Of a DNA stretch of 64,000 nucleotides, positions 36,291 to 47,788 are shown piece after piece (within the stretch, counting starts at the first letter, position 1; each line of letters opens with the position of its first letter). The translations under genes and the position numbers were made by a program. Location: the NCBI RefSeq assembly GCF_030272615.1, contig NC_081414.1, forward strand, positions 779,194,119 to 779,258,118, given 5' to 3'. Under the pieces are notes generated by a model. The model searched no databases. It was not told the DNA's origin and was given only the letters and a program-made list of their open reading frames with translations. The stretch comes from Cryptomeria japonica. Its lineage: Eukaryota; Streptophyta; Pinopsida; Cupressales; Cupressaceae.

Positions 36291-37399
36291 TGATTCAATT
36301 TTAATTTACAAAGGGGGTCTGTGTGTAGATAACTTACTTGGGATCATTGAGCTTTATCTGTGAATTCACCCAATTTCTGCTTCTAGTTTGTCACCTGTGA
36401 ATTCCTCAATACTATTTTTCGTTGTTGTCGATTCATTACTTATCACATATTTAATCAATTAATACTGGCAGTTTTATCAATGGTTACTTGGGCACACATT
36501 TGAATTTAATGGCGATGTGACCTCCCTTGGATTCGTCTTTGATTTTCACGACAGTCAATAATCATTTCGATGGGAATATGTCTTTCCATCATTTAGTCCA
36601 TCGACTTTTTGTTTCTATTGACAACACTTTTGTTTCGAACATTACTTCGACTAGGTATTTTCTCCCTTCATCCAAATGCTGCATTTGGTCATTATTGCCA
36701 CCTCTTCATTGATATATATCTGATGTCCATTAGGTTTCATGTCAAAGAAACCTTGGGCTTTGGTGACTTCCTTTATCCTTCCGCTGAAACACTTTTTCTA
36801 TCGACATCACTACACTCCTTCAATGAATGGGTCTATTGTTTCATCGAGGCCATCTTTCTTTTGATGATTTGCTTCCACTATCATCTTTCATCAATGAGCT
36901 CATTAGTAATCTTCCTCGATAAAGTTGCATCGGTAAAACCACACATATTGGTAAAATGCCTTTTAGCCTCCTCAAAACTCATATCCTTATCAATATCTTT
37001 TATCGATGTAGCTTCCTTCTATTTGATCGATATCATTCTTTCGATAAGAATGCTTTTTTTAGTAAGTTTCCTTCATGTTGCACCGATGGTATTATTTCCT
37101 TGAAAGCCTTTTTCCATCGATGAAAACAGTCTCTACTTTCTTTGATATCCTCTATCGGTGGAATCATTGCTTTCAATGAATCCTTTCTAGAGTTCTATGG
37201 TGTTCCCTTTCCTCCAATACGCTTTTTATATTGATGAGACATCGCTGGGTCTCATCGATACTATTTGAATTTTGGATATTTCGATAGAATGCTATTAGAC
37301 TTGTTCGATAACTTATGGGTTATTACGGTATCAATGAAAATGATGATTTCTTCCAAAGATAGATGGCTTCTATGATATAATTTCTCAAATCAAGATATT
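36291..37399. other. CGAT-rich segment upstream of ORF H
   Basis: Between about 36560 and 37340 the sequence is studded with short TCGA/ATCGAT/ATCGGT words, roughly 19 in 800 bases. The plus-strand ORF here (36609-37103) is hydrophobic and unlike any known protein. It may be the 5' region or an LTR of the H element; no second copy found. Confidence 0.5.
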
Positions 37400-37873
37400 T
37401 TTACTTAATTCAGATTTGATGCTCAACATGTTCTTCACCACTTCTTGGAGGCTAATAACCCATCACGTGTTCTCCACTGTTTACAGAGACTTTGCACATT
37501 CACAAGGTATATAGGATCAATCTCCTTCATGCAAGATCCTTCACGCGCACAAGGCTAACGTGGCAACACAATCTATTCTTCTTTACGATGCTAACTCATC
37601 ACATGATGTCATTGGTTGAATCACACAAGCTTGGAATACTTCAATTGGAAACCTTGAAGCTAAGAATACCAACTGGTAGTCATACCATATGAAACCTTGA
37701 TACAAAACATTCCATATACCGGGTCACATTCCAACATCCCACTTCACTTTTTCACATATACCGGTTCTCTTGCAAGTTGCTTACTTCAATATACCGGTTC
37801 ACTCTTCAGCATATTGATATTAATGACAGCATACAATATCATCATGTCATCATACTCTGCACATATGCCAACA
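37400..37873 (-). repeat. Left (3') LTR of A, inner part
   Basis: From about TCTTGATACAAAA or CCTTGATACAAAA at 37690 to CATATGCCAACA it matches 42445-42642. The start at 37400 is an estimate. Confidence 0.7.
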
Positions 37874-37896
37874 ATCTCCCCCTTTGGCATTGATGG
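37874..37896 (-). other. Polypurine tract of A
   Basis: CTCCCCCTTTGGCATTGATG on the plus strand directly follows the left LTR end; on the minus strand this is the G-rich primer for plus-strand synthesis. Confidence 0.82.
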
Positions 37897-37920
37897 CAAT
37901 ATACAAAGATATCTCTCTGC

Positions 37921-38026
37921 TAGAGGCTTGGTGAATATGTCTGCTAACTGCTCCTTGCACCACTCAAATAGGTAAAGGTAGCCTTTGGTAGAGGCTTGGT
38001 GAATATGTCTGCTAACTACTCCTTGC
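37921..38026 (-). repeat. 68-bp offset direct repeat in A
   Basis: TAGAGGCTTGGTGAATATG and the following bases to CTCCTTGC occur at 37921 and again at 37989 with one mismatch. It duplicates the coding end of RNase H and shifts the frame. Confidence 0.85.
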
Positions 38027-38499
38027 TGGAAACATGTTCCAGTAAAACTTCTTTGTTTTGAACCTTCTCCCTCAAGAAATGATACTTGAGCTCAAAGTCA
38101 TTGGGTTGAGCATGTAAAACCAGATTCTTGGAGATGTTAATTGTACTTGTGTTGTCACAAAATATACTTACCGGTTTTCATACAAGAACTTTGAAGCCAT
38201 TTAATACATGCTTCATCCAAATTGTCTGGGTGTAGTTCATAAATGCTGCAACATACTCTACTTCTGTTGTAGATTGACAGATATAGCTCTGCTTCTAACT
38301 CATCCATGAGACTAGTCTACCACCAAGAAATAATGCACCACCGATTGTGCTCTTTCGGTCATCCACATTACCAGCCCAGTCAACATCTATAAACGTTGAA
38401 ATCATTATTGTATGGGTACCATAATCCATAGTCAATATTTCCCTTCAGATATCTCAGGATCCACTTTACTGCTACCAAGTGGGATTCTCTTGGGATTTT
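37940..38499 (-). pseudogene. A RNase H
   Basis: Fragments in order on the minus strand: WILRYLKGNIDYGLW, VDDRKSTIGGALFLGGRLV, STTEVEYVAA, FCDNTSTINISKNLVLH and LADIFTKPL. A TAG and frame changes interrupt. The LADIFTKPL tail region was locally duplicated (37921-38026). Confidence 0.72.
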
Positions 38500-39680
38500 C
38501 TAGAACCATGCAATAATGCCCACTACATGTGCAATGTCCGGTTTGCTATGTACTACATAGTGCAATTTACCAATCATTGATCGGTATTCCTTCTCATTTA
38601 CCAACCCTGAGTCATCCTCTTTTGATAATTTACAACCAGTCACCATCGGTGTAACAGCTGGTTTGTTGTCTTCCATGCCAAAGGTCTTCAACACCTCTTT
38701 GACATATTTGGACTAAGTGATAAAGATTCCATCTTTCATTTGTTGAATCTGTAGTCCAATGAAGAACTTAATCTCCCCTATAAGTGACATCTCAAATTCC
38801 TTTTTCATCTTATCTGCAAAATCATGACTCATCTTGTCATCTCCTCCAAAAATTATGTCATCAACAAATACCTCACAGATTAGATTTTGATCTCCTTCTA
38901 ACTTCAGGTAGATATTACTATCCTCACTTGTTCTCTCAAATCCAATCTTCACAAGATTGGAGTGCAAGCATTCATACCATTCTCTAGGTGCCTGCTTTAG
39001 TCCATACAAGGCTTTATGTAGCCTACACACCATGTCACTGTCTTCTGATAGGGAAAACCCATATGGTTTCTCTATATACACCTCCTCTTCTAGTATTCCA
39101 TTCAGGATTGCAGATTTTACATCCATTTGATATACTTTGAATCCCTTGAATGCTGCATATGCAAGAAGCATAAAAAATCCTTCTAATCTATCTACTGGAG
39201 CAAAGGTTTCTCCATAGTATTCTCCTTCTTCTTGAGCATATCTTTTGCACACCAGTCTGGCTTTGTTTCTTACCACTATGCCATCTTCATTCAGCTTATT
39301 TCTAAAAACCCATTTGGTGCCTATGACATTTTTATGCTTAGGTCAAGGTACCAGAGACCATGTACTATTCTTTTCTATCTGGTCAAGTTCCTCTTCCATT
39401 GCCTTGATCCAGTCTTCATCTTTATGTGCCTTTTCGAATGTTTTAGGCTCAAATTCAGAGATCATACAAGCGTTTTCTCTGACCTTTCTTCTTGTAAGAA
39501 TTACTACACCCTTGTCTCCTCTGATCTGCTTTGGATCATGATTCAGCTTTACATACCTAGGAATGATCTTAGTTGTTTCCTCTTACTTTTCTTCTTCATC
39601 CTCATCTTCATCAGCATCAGCATCTACCAGTGTAGGAGCACTTTTACTGGTTCTAGGCTATTTTGCAACCAGTTCCCATA
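38500..39680 (-). pseudogene. A reverse transcriptase
   Basis: Begins near WIKAMEEELDQIEKNSTW and NVIGTKWVFRNKLNEDG. An open stretch 38713-39276 holds KARLVCKRYAQEEG, VYQMDVKSAILNGILEEEVY, KALYGLKQAPREWY and [12 protein letters not shown] with both Asp. After a stop, 38500-38694 gives KPAVTPMVTGCKLSKED and the join to RNase H. Confidence 0.87.
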
Positions 39681-39786
39681 AGGTTACTACTTGTTCATCT
39701 CCTACTTTTGCTCACTGCCGGTTTCCTTAGATTTCTCAGAGGTTTCATTAACTCTAACATTGATGCTTTCAACAATTCTCTAAGTC

Positions 39787-40674
39787 CTATTGTTGACATT
39801 TCAGAGCTTTGCTCTTTGTGGAATACCCTAGGAATATTCCCTCATCACATTTAGCATCAAACTTGCTCTGATGTTCACTCCTCTTGATATAACATTTGCT
39901 ACCAAACACTCTAAAGTAGCTTACCACTGGTGTCTTACCTATCCAATACTCATAAGGTGTTTTATCCTTTCCCTTTTTGATGAGTACCCAGTTCATTGTG
40001 TAGACTGCACTACTAACCAATTCTCTCCAAAAAGTGTGAACAACTTTTCCTTGGATCAGCATTGTTCTGGCTGCTTCAACTATAGTCCGATTGTTTCTCT
40101 CTGCTAGGCCATTCTATTGTGGAGTCCAGGGGGCAGACAGTTGCCTCTTGATGTCATTCTCTTCATAGCACTTTTTGAATTCACTAGAAGTGAATTCTCC
40201 TCCTTGATCAGTTCTTAGGCACTTAATCCTCTTACCGCTTTCTCTTTCTACCAGTGCTCTGAAGGCTTTGAACTTTCCAAAGGCTTCAGACTTGTCCTTC
40301 AAGAATGTGACCCACATCATTCTTGAGAAATCATTAGTAAGAATCATAAAATACCTATCTCCCTGCACACTCCTAGTTTTCATAGGACCACACAAATTAG
40401 TATGCACAAGATCAAGTAAATTGTTTGCAGTGAAAGGTTTACCTTTGAAGGTTGAGGAAGACATTTTCCCTAGTTGACACTCTCTACACAAAGGATTCTC
40501 TAGTTTACTCAGCATAGGCAATCCTCTAACTGCCTTGATCTTATTGGCCTTCACAATATTATCAAAGTTTACATGGCAGAGTCTCCTATGCCATATCCAG
40601 CTATCCTCAAACTTAGCCATTAGACATGTACTAACATTAGCATTTAGCTTAAATAGGTTACCTTTGGTCTGCAT
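39787..40674 (-). pseudogene. A integrase
   Basis: Pre-integrase WIWHRRLCHVNFDNIV and zinc pair CRECQLGK. The core's first catalytic residue is changed: HTNLCGP instead of HTDLCGP. The second Asp is present (LRTDQGGEF). The Glu follows a TAG replacing Gln (TPQ, stop, NGLAER). The open C-terminal segment 39787-40062 reads KTPYEYWIGKTPVVSYFRVF and CDEGIFLGYSTKS. Confidence 0.87.
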
Positions 40675-42005
40675 ATGGTAGCCATCAGTTCACCATTCTT
40701 TCCTTTTATTTTGCACACTCCATTTTTGAATTCTAGAGTGAGTCCATTATCATTCAGTTGAGCAACACTCAAAAGGTTGTGTCTGAGACCTTCTACCCAA
40801 TACACATTGTCAGCACTGCTTCTTCCATTCAGAGAGATGGACCCTCTGCCTTTTACCATACATGGTGCATCATTACCAAAATGAACCACACCACCATCAT
40901 ACTCTTCCAGAGATAGAAACTTACTCGGGTGACCAGTCATATGGTGAGAACAACCACTGTCAATAATCCACTCATTGGAATTATCAAAGCCGGAGACAAG
41001 AGCCTTCTTGTCTGACACATCTTCCTTAACTGCTACAAACACAATATCTTCACTTTCTTCATCTTCTGATTCCTCATTAGTGACACCTTCATCAACTGCT
41101 AAAAAATAGTTTCTCTGGTTTCCTCCTTTGAACTTCTTGAACCTCTTCGGTTTGTCCTTGTTATCACCATTAGGACAATTTACAGCAATGTGTCCTATCC
41201 CATTACAAGAAAATAATTTCAAAGGAAGCTTACCTCTGTACTTATGGGTTCCCTTGGGAAGTCTCTTGGCAAGAAGAGCTTCAAATTCCATCAGGATCTC
41301 CTCATCATCCATTTCTCTACTTTGTCTTGGTTCACCACTGGTACTAACTTCTTTACCTTTTCTAGATGGTGCAATAGATGCTCTGAAGGCTGATTCAGTC
41401 TTCTGAATACTACCATCATAATTATTTATCTCATAAGTTGTTAAATTTACAATGATGGAGTCCAGGGATACCTTTGTCTTGTCTACAGACCTCAACTCCT
41501 GAATAGCAGCAACCCTTACTACATAAACTGGTAATATGGATCTCAGAACTTTGCTAACAACAATGGAATCTTTCATTTTACCACCTGCACTCTTGATATC
41601 TCCAACAATAGTTTTGATTCTTATTCCATATTGTTTAATGGTCTCTCCTTCAACCATTTTCATGTCTTCAAACTTTCCCCTAAGGCTTTCTTCCTTAGAT
41701 TGTTTCACATGCTCATCACTGCCATAGATATTATCAAGGGCATCCCATACTTCTTTGGGATTCTCTTTATCCTGAACATCAATAAACTCAATGTCAGATA
41801 AACTGCTGATTGGGGCTTCCATGACTTGCCCATTCTCCTAAATCTCTTTCTTCTGATCATCGATGAGACTACTGGTAGGGATAACATAAGCATTATCAAC
41901 ATATCTCCAGTGTTGAGCACCCATGCTTCTAATGTATATCTTCATTCTATCCTTCCATATATTAAAGTTGTCTTTGTTGAACTTTGGACCTTCCCTCTTC
42001 ATCAT
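40644..42005 (-). pseudogene. A Gag and protease
   Basis: Start chosen at ATG 42005 (MMKREGPKFNKDNFNIWKDR). One TAG (Gln expected) comes before 392 open codons. UBN2-type Gag: KEVWDALDNIYGSDEHVKQS and DSIVVSKVLRSILPVYVVRV. The zinc knuckle near 41200 reads LFSCNGIGHIAVNC, so the first Cys is lost. The protease is in the same frame, as is normal for copia: EWIIDSGCSHHMTGHPSKF with an intact active site, then NVYWVEGLRHNLLSV. A frameshift near 40660 ends it. Confidence 0.88.
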
Positions 42006-42062
42006 TAGAGTAGGATCTTTACCTCAAGCATTTAAGCTTACAACACTGAGGACTTGGAAGAT

Positions 42063-42075
42063 GCTCTAATACCAA
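42063..42075 (-). other. Primer binding site of A
   Basis: On the minus strand TTGGTATTAGAGC, a perfect tRNA-iMet-type copia primer site one base from the LTR. Confidence 0.88.
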
Positions 42076-42076
42076 T

Positions 42077-42642
42077 TGATGAATCAATGATGAACAGTTA
42101 GTACCAAACAGGTACTGAGAGGGGGGGTGAATCAATACTGACAAAAACACTTTTCCTTGAACTAGTTTGACTAAGAACACTACACTTAACTGGCAAGCAA
42201 TAAAACAAATCTAAACCAGATTACTACCGGTTAAACACAGTAAGAATGTGAAAGACATAAACTGGTAACTCTTAGCTTTCCACACAATCTAGCATCTTAT
42301 TTCCATTTCACCCATATGCATACACGAGTAATACATCAATAGAAATGTAAAGACTTACTAGTCAACATGCTTTACCACTTGACAAAGAATAACAAAGCAT
42401 CACACATAACACATATTTTTCACGTGGAAACCCAACTGGGAAAAATCTTGATACAAAAAATTCCATATACCGGTTCACATTCCAACATACTACTTCACTT
42501 TTTCACATATACTGGTTCACAACATCATATCGATTCTCTTGCAAGTTGCTTACTTCAATATACCAGTTCACTCTTCAGCATGTTGACATCAATGACAACA
42601 TACAATATCATCATGTCATCATACTCTGCACATATGCCAACA
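42077..42642 (-). repeat. Right (5') LTR of A, internally deleted
   Basis: Only 566 bases. After AACTGGGAAAAA it jumps straight to TCTTGATACAAAA, skipping the middle found in the left copy (31560-32330 and 37400-37690). Confidence 0.85.
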
Positions 42643-43252
42643 AAATCATGCCAACATCAACTGCAACACGCTACACTACCAGGAAAATTGTATAACATGA
42701 AGACCATTACCGATTCAGCAAAGTCATCAAACACTCACACAATGATCAATGTGGATCATAAAAAAATAAAGGACACAACTAGGAAACACCAACAAGCAAG
42801 TTAAAATCATTAGCAACAACTACACAAACACCACTTATCAGATCTTCATTGATCAACATCTGAAACTCAAGAACACTCAAACAACAGAAACTATCATAAA
42901 GAAAGATAACTTGCAAATTACCAAATCACAAACCATATGAATTGAAGATACACAAGACCATCCTAAATAATCTCCCAAAATTGCAGCACAAGAAATGATT
43001 ACACTGGAATATACTAGAGTAAATACTAAACTCTACAAAGCACTGCTTAGAAAAATAAACTACAAAACTGGATCACATGATATGATCAATTAAGATTCAT
43101 GGATCACCAAAACTAATACAAAAGAATATCATGATGTTAAAGATACTCAATACACCAAACTATTATTCCAATAAACCAATCTGCAATCATCGGTGTAGGA
43201 ATATGTTGACATCAATGACAACAACATATCCTAGCAGCAGCAATGTCCAACA
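42643..43252 (-). repeat. Left (3') LTR of B, inner part
   Basis: Resumes at AAATCATGCCAA, exactly where the right LTR has AAAATCATGCCAAG (about 48511). It ends GTCCAACA before the polypurine tract on the minus strand. Confidence 0.88.
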
Positions 43253-43711
43253 ATCTCCCCCTTTGGCATTGATGGGAACATATGAATGTGAAAAACAATC
43301 AATGTAAAGAAAAAATATCTCTAGCAAACTCCCCCTAAGATCAAGTAGATAAAATAGGTTTTTGCATGCTTCTCTCCCTCTTTGATAGAAATTCCAAAGA
43401 TCTCAAAATAGATAACCAAACTCTCGCCCTAAAACACATAACCAGACTACTCCACTAGAGGAGCAACACCAACTCATCAATCTGGATAAAGAGATAAGAC
43501 TGTGAAGTCTACCAGATTGATGCAACTCAATGCATCTAGTTCTCATTAGTTGGGGTGGACACCCCTAACTTGTCTCTCAAGTAGACAAATGTATCTGTAG
43601 GCAAAGGATAAGTGAAAATATTATCAATTTGTTCATTTGTAGACACATATTCCAGCTTCACTTCCTCTTCACTGACTTTTTCTCTCAAGTAATGATATTT
43701 GATTGACACAT
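43253..43711 (-). other. B 3' untranslated interior with polypurine tract
   Basis: CTCCCCCTTTGGCAT at 43255-43269 is the polypurine tract on the minus strand, touching the LTR. A second tract-like CTCCCCCTAAGATC lies near 43330. The rest has no gene beyond the eroded RNase H tail. Confidence 0.7.
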
Positions 43712-45126
43712 TTAGTTTTTGAATGTTACAGGGGATTCTATGACAAAATAAATAGCAATAGAATTGTCACAGTATAGAATAGTAGGCTCGTCATAAATAA
43801 CTTTGATATCTTTCAACATTTGCTTCATCCAAACCACTTGAGTGCAGCTACCAGTAGTAGCAATGTACTTAGCTTCAGTAGCAGACAAGAACATTGAATC
43901 TTGTTTCATACTAGTCCATGAAACCAATTTCTTATCCATAAAGAAAGCACCACTAGATGTACTCTTCAGGTCATCAACATCACCAACCCAATCAACATCA
44001 GTGTAAGCACATAACATGAAATCATCATTTGTTAGATACTGCAAACCATAATCTACTATACCCTTCAAGTATCTGAATATTCTCTTCACAATAGTGACAT
44101 GACTCTCTTTCGGATCAACCTGATATCTAGCAGCCATGCATACAGTATGCATAATGCTTGGCCTAGCCTGAGTAAGATATAACAGTCCACCAACCATAGA
44201 TCTGTACAAACTTTGATTAGCTTTCAGAGAATTATCATTCTTGGACAATTTGCGACCAGTCACCATAAGAGTTCCAACCAGTTTGGAGTCATCTAACCCA
44301 AACTTCTTCAACAATTCCTTCACATATTTAGTTTGAGATATAAAGATACCTTTTCTAGTTTGTGAAATCTGCAAACCTAAGAAAAATTTCATCTCACCTA
44401 CCATAAACATCTCAAATTCTTTCTGCATATCACCAGAAAACTTCATGCTTAAGTCATTATCACGTCCAAAGATAATATCATCAAAAAGGACTTGAACAAT
44501 AAAAATGTTATCATTTTCAATCTTAAAATACAAATTACTATAAGCATTCCCTTTATTAAATCCCAATTTCAAGAAATAATTATCCAATCTATTGTACAAG
44601 GCTTTAGGGGCTTGTTTCAATCCATAAAAAACTTTCTTCAGTTTACATACCATGTCTCGATCATCTGATAATGAAAATCCATCAAGTGGCTCAATGTAGA
44701 CTTTTTCCTCAAGATCGCCATTCAAGAAGGCAGATTTGACATACATCTAATACACCTTGAAATCTTTATAGGCAACATATGCAAGAGAAATAGTCTAACA
44801 ACTTCAAGTCTGGCTACCAGAGAAAAATTCTCCTCATAATCAATTCCTTCTTTCTATGAATATCCTTTGCATACCAATCTTTCTTTATTTCTTACAACTT
44901 CACTAGCTTCATTCAATTTATTTATGAATACCCATTTAGTACCAATAACATTCTTATCCTTAAGTCTAGGTACAAGCTTCGATGTGTTATTCTTTTCAAT
45001 CTGATTGAATTCCTCTTCCATAGCTCTCATCCAATTTTGATCTTTGCAAGCCTCAACAACATCTTTAGGTTCAACTTTAGAAATCAAACATACCTCTTCA
45101 AAAACTAACCTTCTTCTAGTCATCAC
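43712..45126 (-). pseudogene. B reverse transcriptase and RNase H
   Basis: RT begins with WMRAMEEEFNQIEKNN and NVIGTKWVFINKLNEA. A decayed patch lies at 44750-44860. Then 344 open codons: YVKSAFLNGDLEEKVYIEP, KVFYGLKQAPKA, and LFDDIIFGRD with both catalytic Asp. RNase H follows with DVDWVGDVDDLKSTSSGAFF, FLSATEAKYIA and LYCDNSIAIYF. TAG replaces Gln in VYQM at about 44748. This open half is the longest intact pol segment of B. Confidence 0.88.
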
Positions 45127-45345
45127 ATCTTTATTTTTATCACCAATAATCTAATTTTATGAATGATTCAATCTTGCATATCTTAGAGTCTTCTGATTAT
45201 TCTGATTTTCAGGTTCCTACACCTATCCATCAGCAACAACAACACCCAGATTAAAAGTTTCTACCAAATCAGTTTGCTTCAATTCCTTAGTCTGAATAGG
45301 ATTCAAAACAACATGCTGACCATCATTATATCCACATGCTCTGAT

Positions 45346-46053
45346 CTATTTTCTATAATCCTCATCAACCTTCCCATTTTCACTTTCTACTATCTTTCTC
45401 AATCTCTTATTGTAGCACCGATAGGCTTTGCTCTTTGTTGAATATCCCAAGAAAATTCCTTCATCGCTTCTTGCATCAAACTTTCCTATGTCATCATCCC
45501 TCTTGATATAACATTTTATACCAAATACTCTAAAATATCTCATAGTAGGAACATGACCAAACCATAGCTCATAAGGAGTCTTACTGATGTCAACTTTGAT
45601 ATGAACTTGATTGAATGTGTAAACAACAGTGATAATAGCTTCTCTCCAATAGATCTTTGTAACATTCCCTTCAATCACCATAGTCCTTACAGTATCCAAG
45701 ACAATTATGTTCTTCCTTTCAACATATCCATTCTATTGAGGGGTTCTAGGAGTAGATAATTGTCTTCTAACCCCATGCTTCTCACAGAATGAATCAAACT
45801 CACGGGAACAAAATTCTACACCTCTATCATATCTCAGACATTTCACTTTCAATCCTAACTCAGTCTCAACCTTTTATTTGAATGTCTTGAATTTGTCTAA
45901 TGATTCAAATTTCTCCTTCAAAAAGACAACCCACATTATCCCGGAATAATCATCAGTTAGCAACATAAAATATCTGTCTCCCTGCACACTTCTAACATTT
46001 TTATGTCCACATAGGTCAGTATGCACAAGATCTAGCAATCCATTGGATGTATA
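45346..46053 (-). pseudogene. B integrase
   Basis: HTDLCGHKNV keeps the first Asp, although the usual Pro after CG is His. The second Asp is in LRYDRGVEF and the Glu in NGYVERKN after a TAG replacing Gln. The open C-terminal part (45346-45699) reads ISKTPYELWFGHVPTMRYF and DARSDEGIFLGYSTKSK. Confidence 0.82.
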
Positions 46054-46600
46054 CTATTTTCTCTTGAAAGAAATCCTTGTTTTCTTATGCAATTGACATT
46101 CTTTACATATTGGATTGGCAAGCTTAACAATTTTAGGAATATCTCTAACAACTTGAATAGAACTAATCTTAATCATTGAATCAAAGTTAACATGACACAT
46201 TCTCCTATGCCACAACCAACTTTCATCAATCTGAGCAATCAAATAGCTTTTCTCACTAGCATTCAAATGAAAGATATTACCTTCAGTCTTAGTTCCAGAT
46301 GCAATCCCTATACCAAAGGCATTTAGGATCTTACATTTACCATTCTTGAATTTCAAATCATAACCTTTGTCAACCATCTATCCAACACTCAAAATATTAT
46401 GCTTCAAACCTTCAACATACAAGATATCATCAGTATTATGCTTACCATCAAAGGATATAGAACCTCTACCACGGATCACACAAGCTTTTTCATCTCCAAA
46501 TCTTAATATTCCACCATCATACCTTTCCATTCTCACAAATTTTCCTTTATCGCTGGTTATATGATGTGAACAGCCACTGCCAATTACTTATTCATCTTTT
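46054..46600 (-). pseudogene. B protease and pre-integrase region
   Basis: The protease motif reads VIGSGCSHHITSDKG: the catalytic Asp of DSGCS is Gly. ILYVEGLKHNILSVG follows, then a TAG, then an open 107-codon stretch with SWLWHRRMCHVNFDSM and the zinc pair CKECQLHKK. Confidence 0.8.
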
Positions 46601-46859
46601 TCTTCAACTTTAGCAGCCAAAGCTTTCTCCTCAATAGTTCAGCTAGTGGAATCAATAGGTATCGGTCCATCTTCTTTAATGACAAGAAACACAACTTCAT
46701 CTTCTTTTGATTCTCCATCTGTAACATCTTCATCAACAACATAATAATATTTATTCTGATTCTTCTACTTCCAGTTAGACTTGTAAGGATTATCATACAT
46801 CTCATGATTCTCATATCTATCATTCCTATCATACTTATCAAATTTATCATGCCTGTCAT

Positions 46860-47710
46860 ACTTAGTCATTTTTTATGAGCATCTAGAAGCAAAATTTCTT
46901 ATTTTATTACAAGAGAAACATTTCAAGGGAAATTTTCAATCATACTAACTGGCTCCCTAAAAGCAACCTCTGGGAAATCAATGCTTCAAGCTCATCCCAT
47001 TCTCTTTCTTGATCTTCCATCTATCTCCTTTCTCTTTCATATCTAGATATTTTGCATTCTTTAGGATCATATTTTTGCTTACCGGATATACATGCTCTAA
47101 ATGTTTTTTCAAACTTTCCATGTGATTCACCAAATTTGCTCAGCTCAAAAGCAGCAATCTTTCAGACCAACATATCTCTTGTCACTATAGTCACACTCCA
47201 GATCTCATCAATAGCAGCTACCTTATGTTTATAAGCAAGAGACAAAGATCTTAGCACCTTAGCAACAATTTCATCTTCTTCAAGGGTTCCACCCACACAT
47301 CTGATACCTAAGACAAGATCATTCACCTTAGCCATAGAGGTATTTGTGTTCTCATCTTCTCCCATCTTCCGGATCTCATATTTCCTTTTCAAACTCTGCA
47401 AATTAGCAACTTTCACTTTTTTATCCCCTTCATACAGGGTTTCAAGCTTTTCCAAGATCTCATGTGCAGTCTGAAGTCCCATTACATTTGTCATTTCTAA
47501 AATAGTCAGGGAACTCAGTAATGCTTCCTTCGCTCTAATGTTATTTTTAGCTTCCTTGATCTCATCTGCAGTAACTGGTCCATTTGGAGGAGAAGAATAG
47601 GCATTCTTTTTAATCTTCCAATAATCAGCTCCAGTACATCTCAAGTGCACTTTCATCTAGTTCTTTAATATAGCATAGTTACTCCCATCAAATCTCAGAC
47701 TCTCCTTCTT
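46860..47710 (-). pseudogene. B Gag
   Basis: Reading starts near FDGSNYAILKN; a TAG follows where Trp is usual, then 164 open codons (MKVHLRCTGADYWKIKKN to VTRDMLV) form the UBN2-type Gag core: KEALLSSLTILEMTNVMG, EILEKLETLYEGD. Further left the frame decays through TAG and TAA stops, and no intact CCHC knuckle remains. Confidence 0.8.
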
Positions 47711-47774
47711 AAAGATAACACATCCAATTGCCACCCTAGATCTCCTCAAGTGGTTAAGCTTCTTCTAGAGGATC

Positions 47775-47787
47775 TAGTTCTAATACC
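47775..47787 (-). other. Primer binding site of B
   Basis: On the minus strand TTGGTATTAGAAC, close to the tRNA-iMet-type site TTGGTATTAGAGC, one base from the LTR. Confidence 0.8.
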
Positions 47788-47788
47788 A

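Larger units (their letters stand above)
31168..42642 (-). mobile_element. Ty1/copia element A, minus strand, inside B's LTR
   Basis: LTRs start TGATGAATCAATGATGAAC at 31168 and 42077, and both end CATATGCCAACA. Flanks read AAATT on the left and AAATC on the right, a target repeat with one change; removing A restores the B LTR, as judged by B's other LTR at about 48510. The interior 37874-42076 has gag-protease, integrase, RT and RNase H from right to left. A's left LTR is itself interrupted by ORF H and surrounding DNA. Confidence 0.9.

Noticed and set aside
36609-37103. 164-codon hydrophobic plus-strand ORF
   Set aside because: Composition follows the T-rich, CGAT-studded DNA; no domain, no similar ORF elsewhere in the window.
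46584-46859. Met/Ile-rich ORF in element B
   Set aside because: It is a frame-shifted reading of the Gag C-terminal linker with repeated Asp/Tyr/Asn codons.
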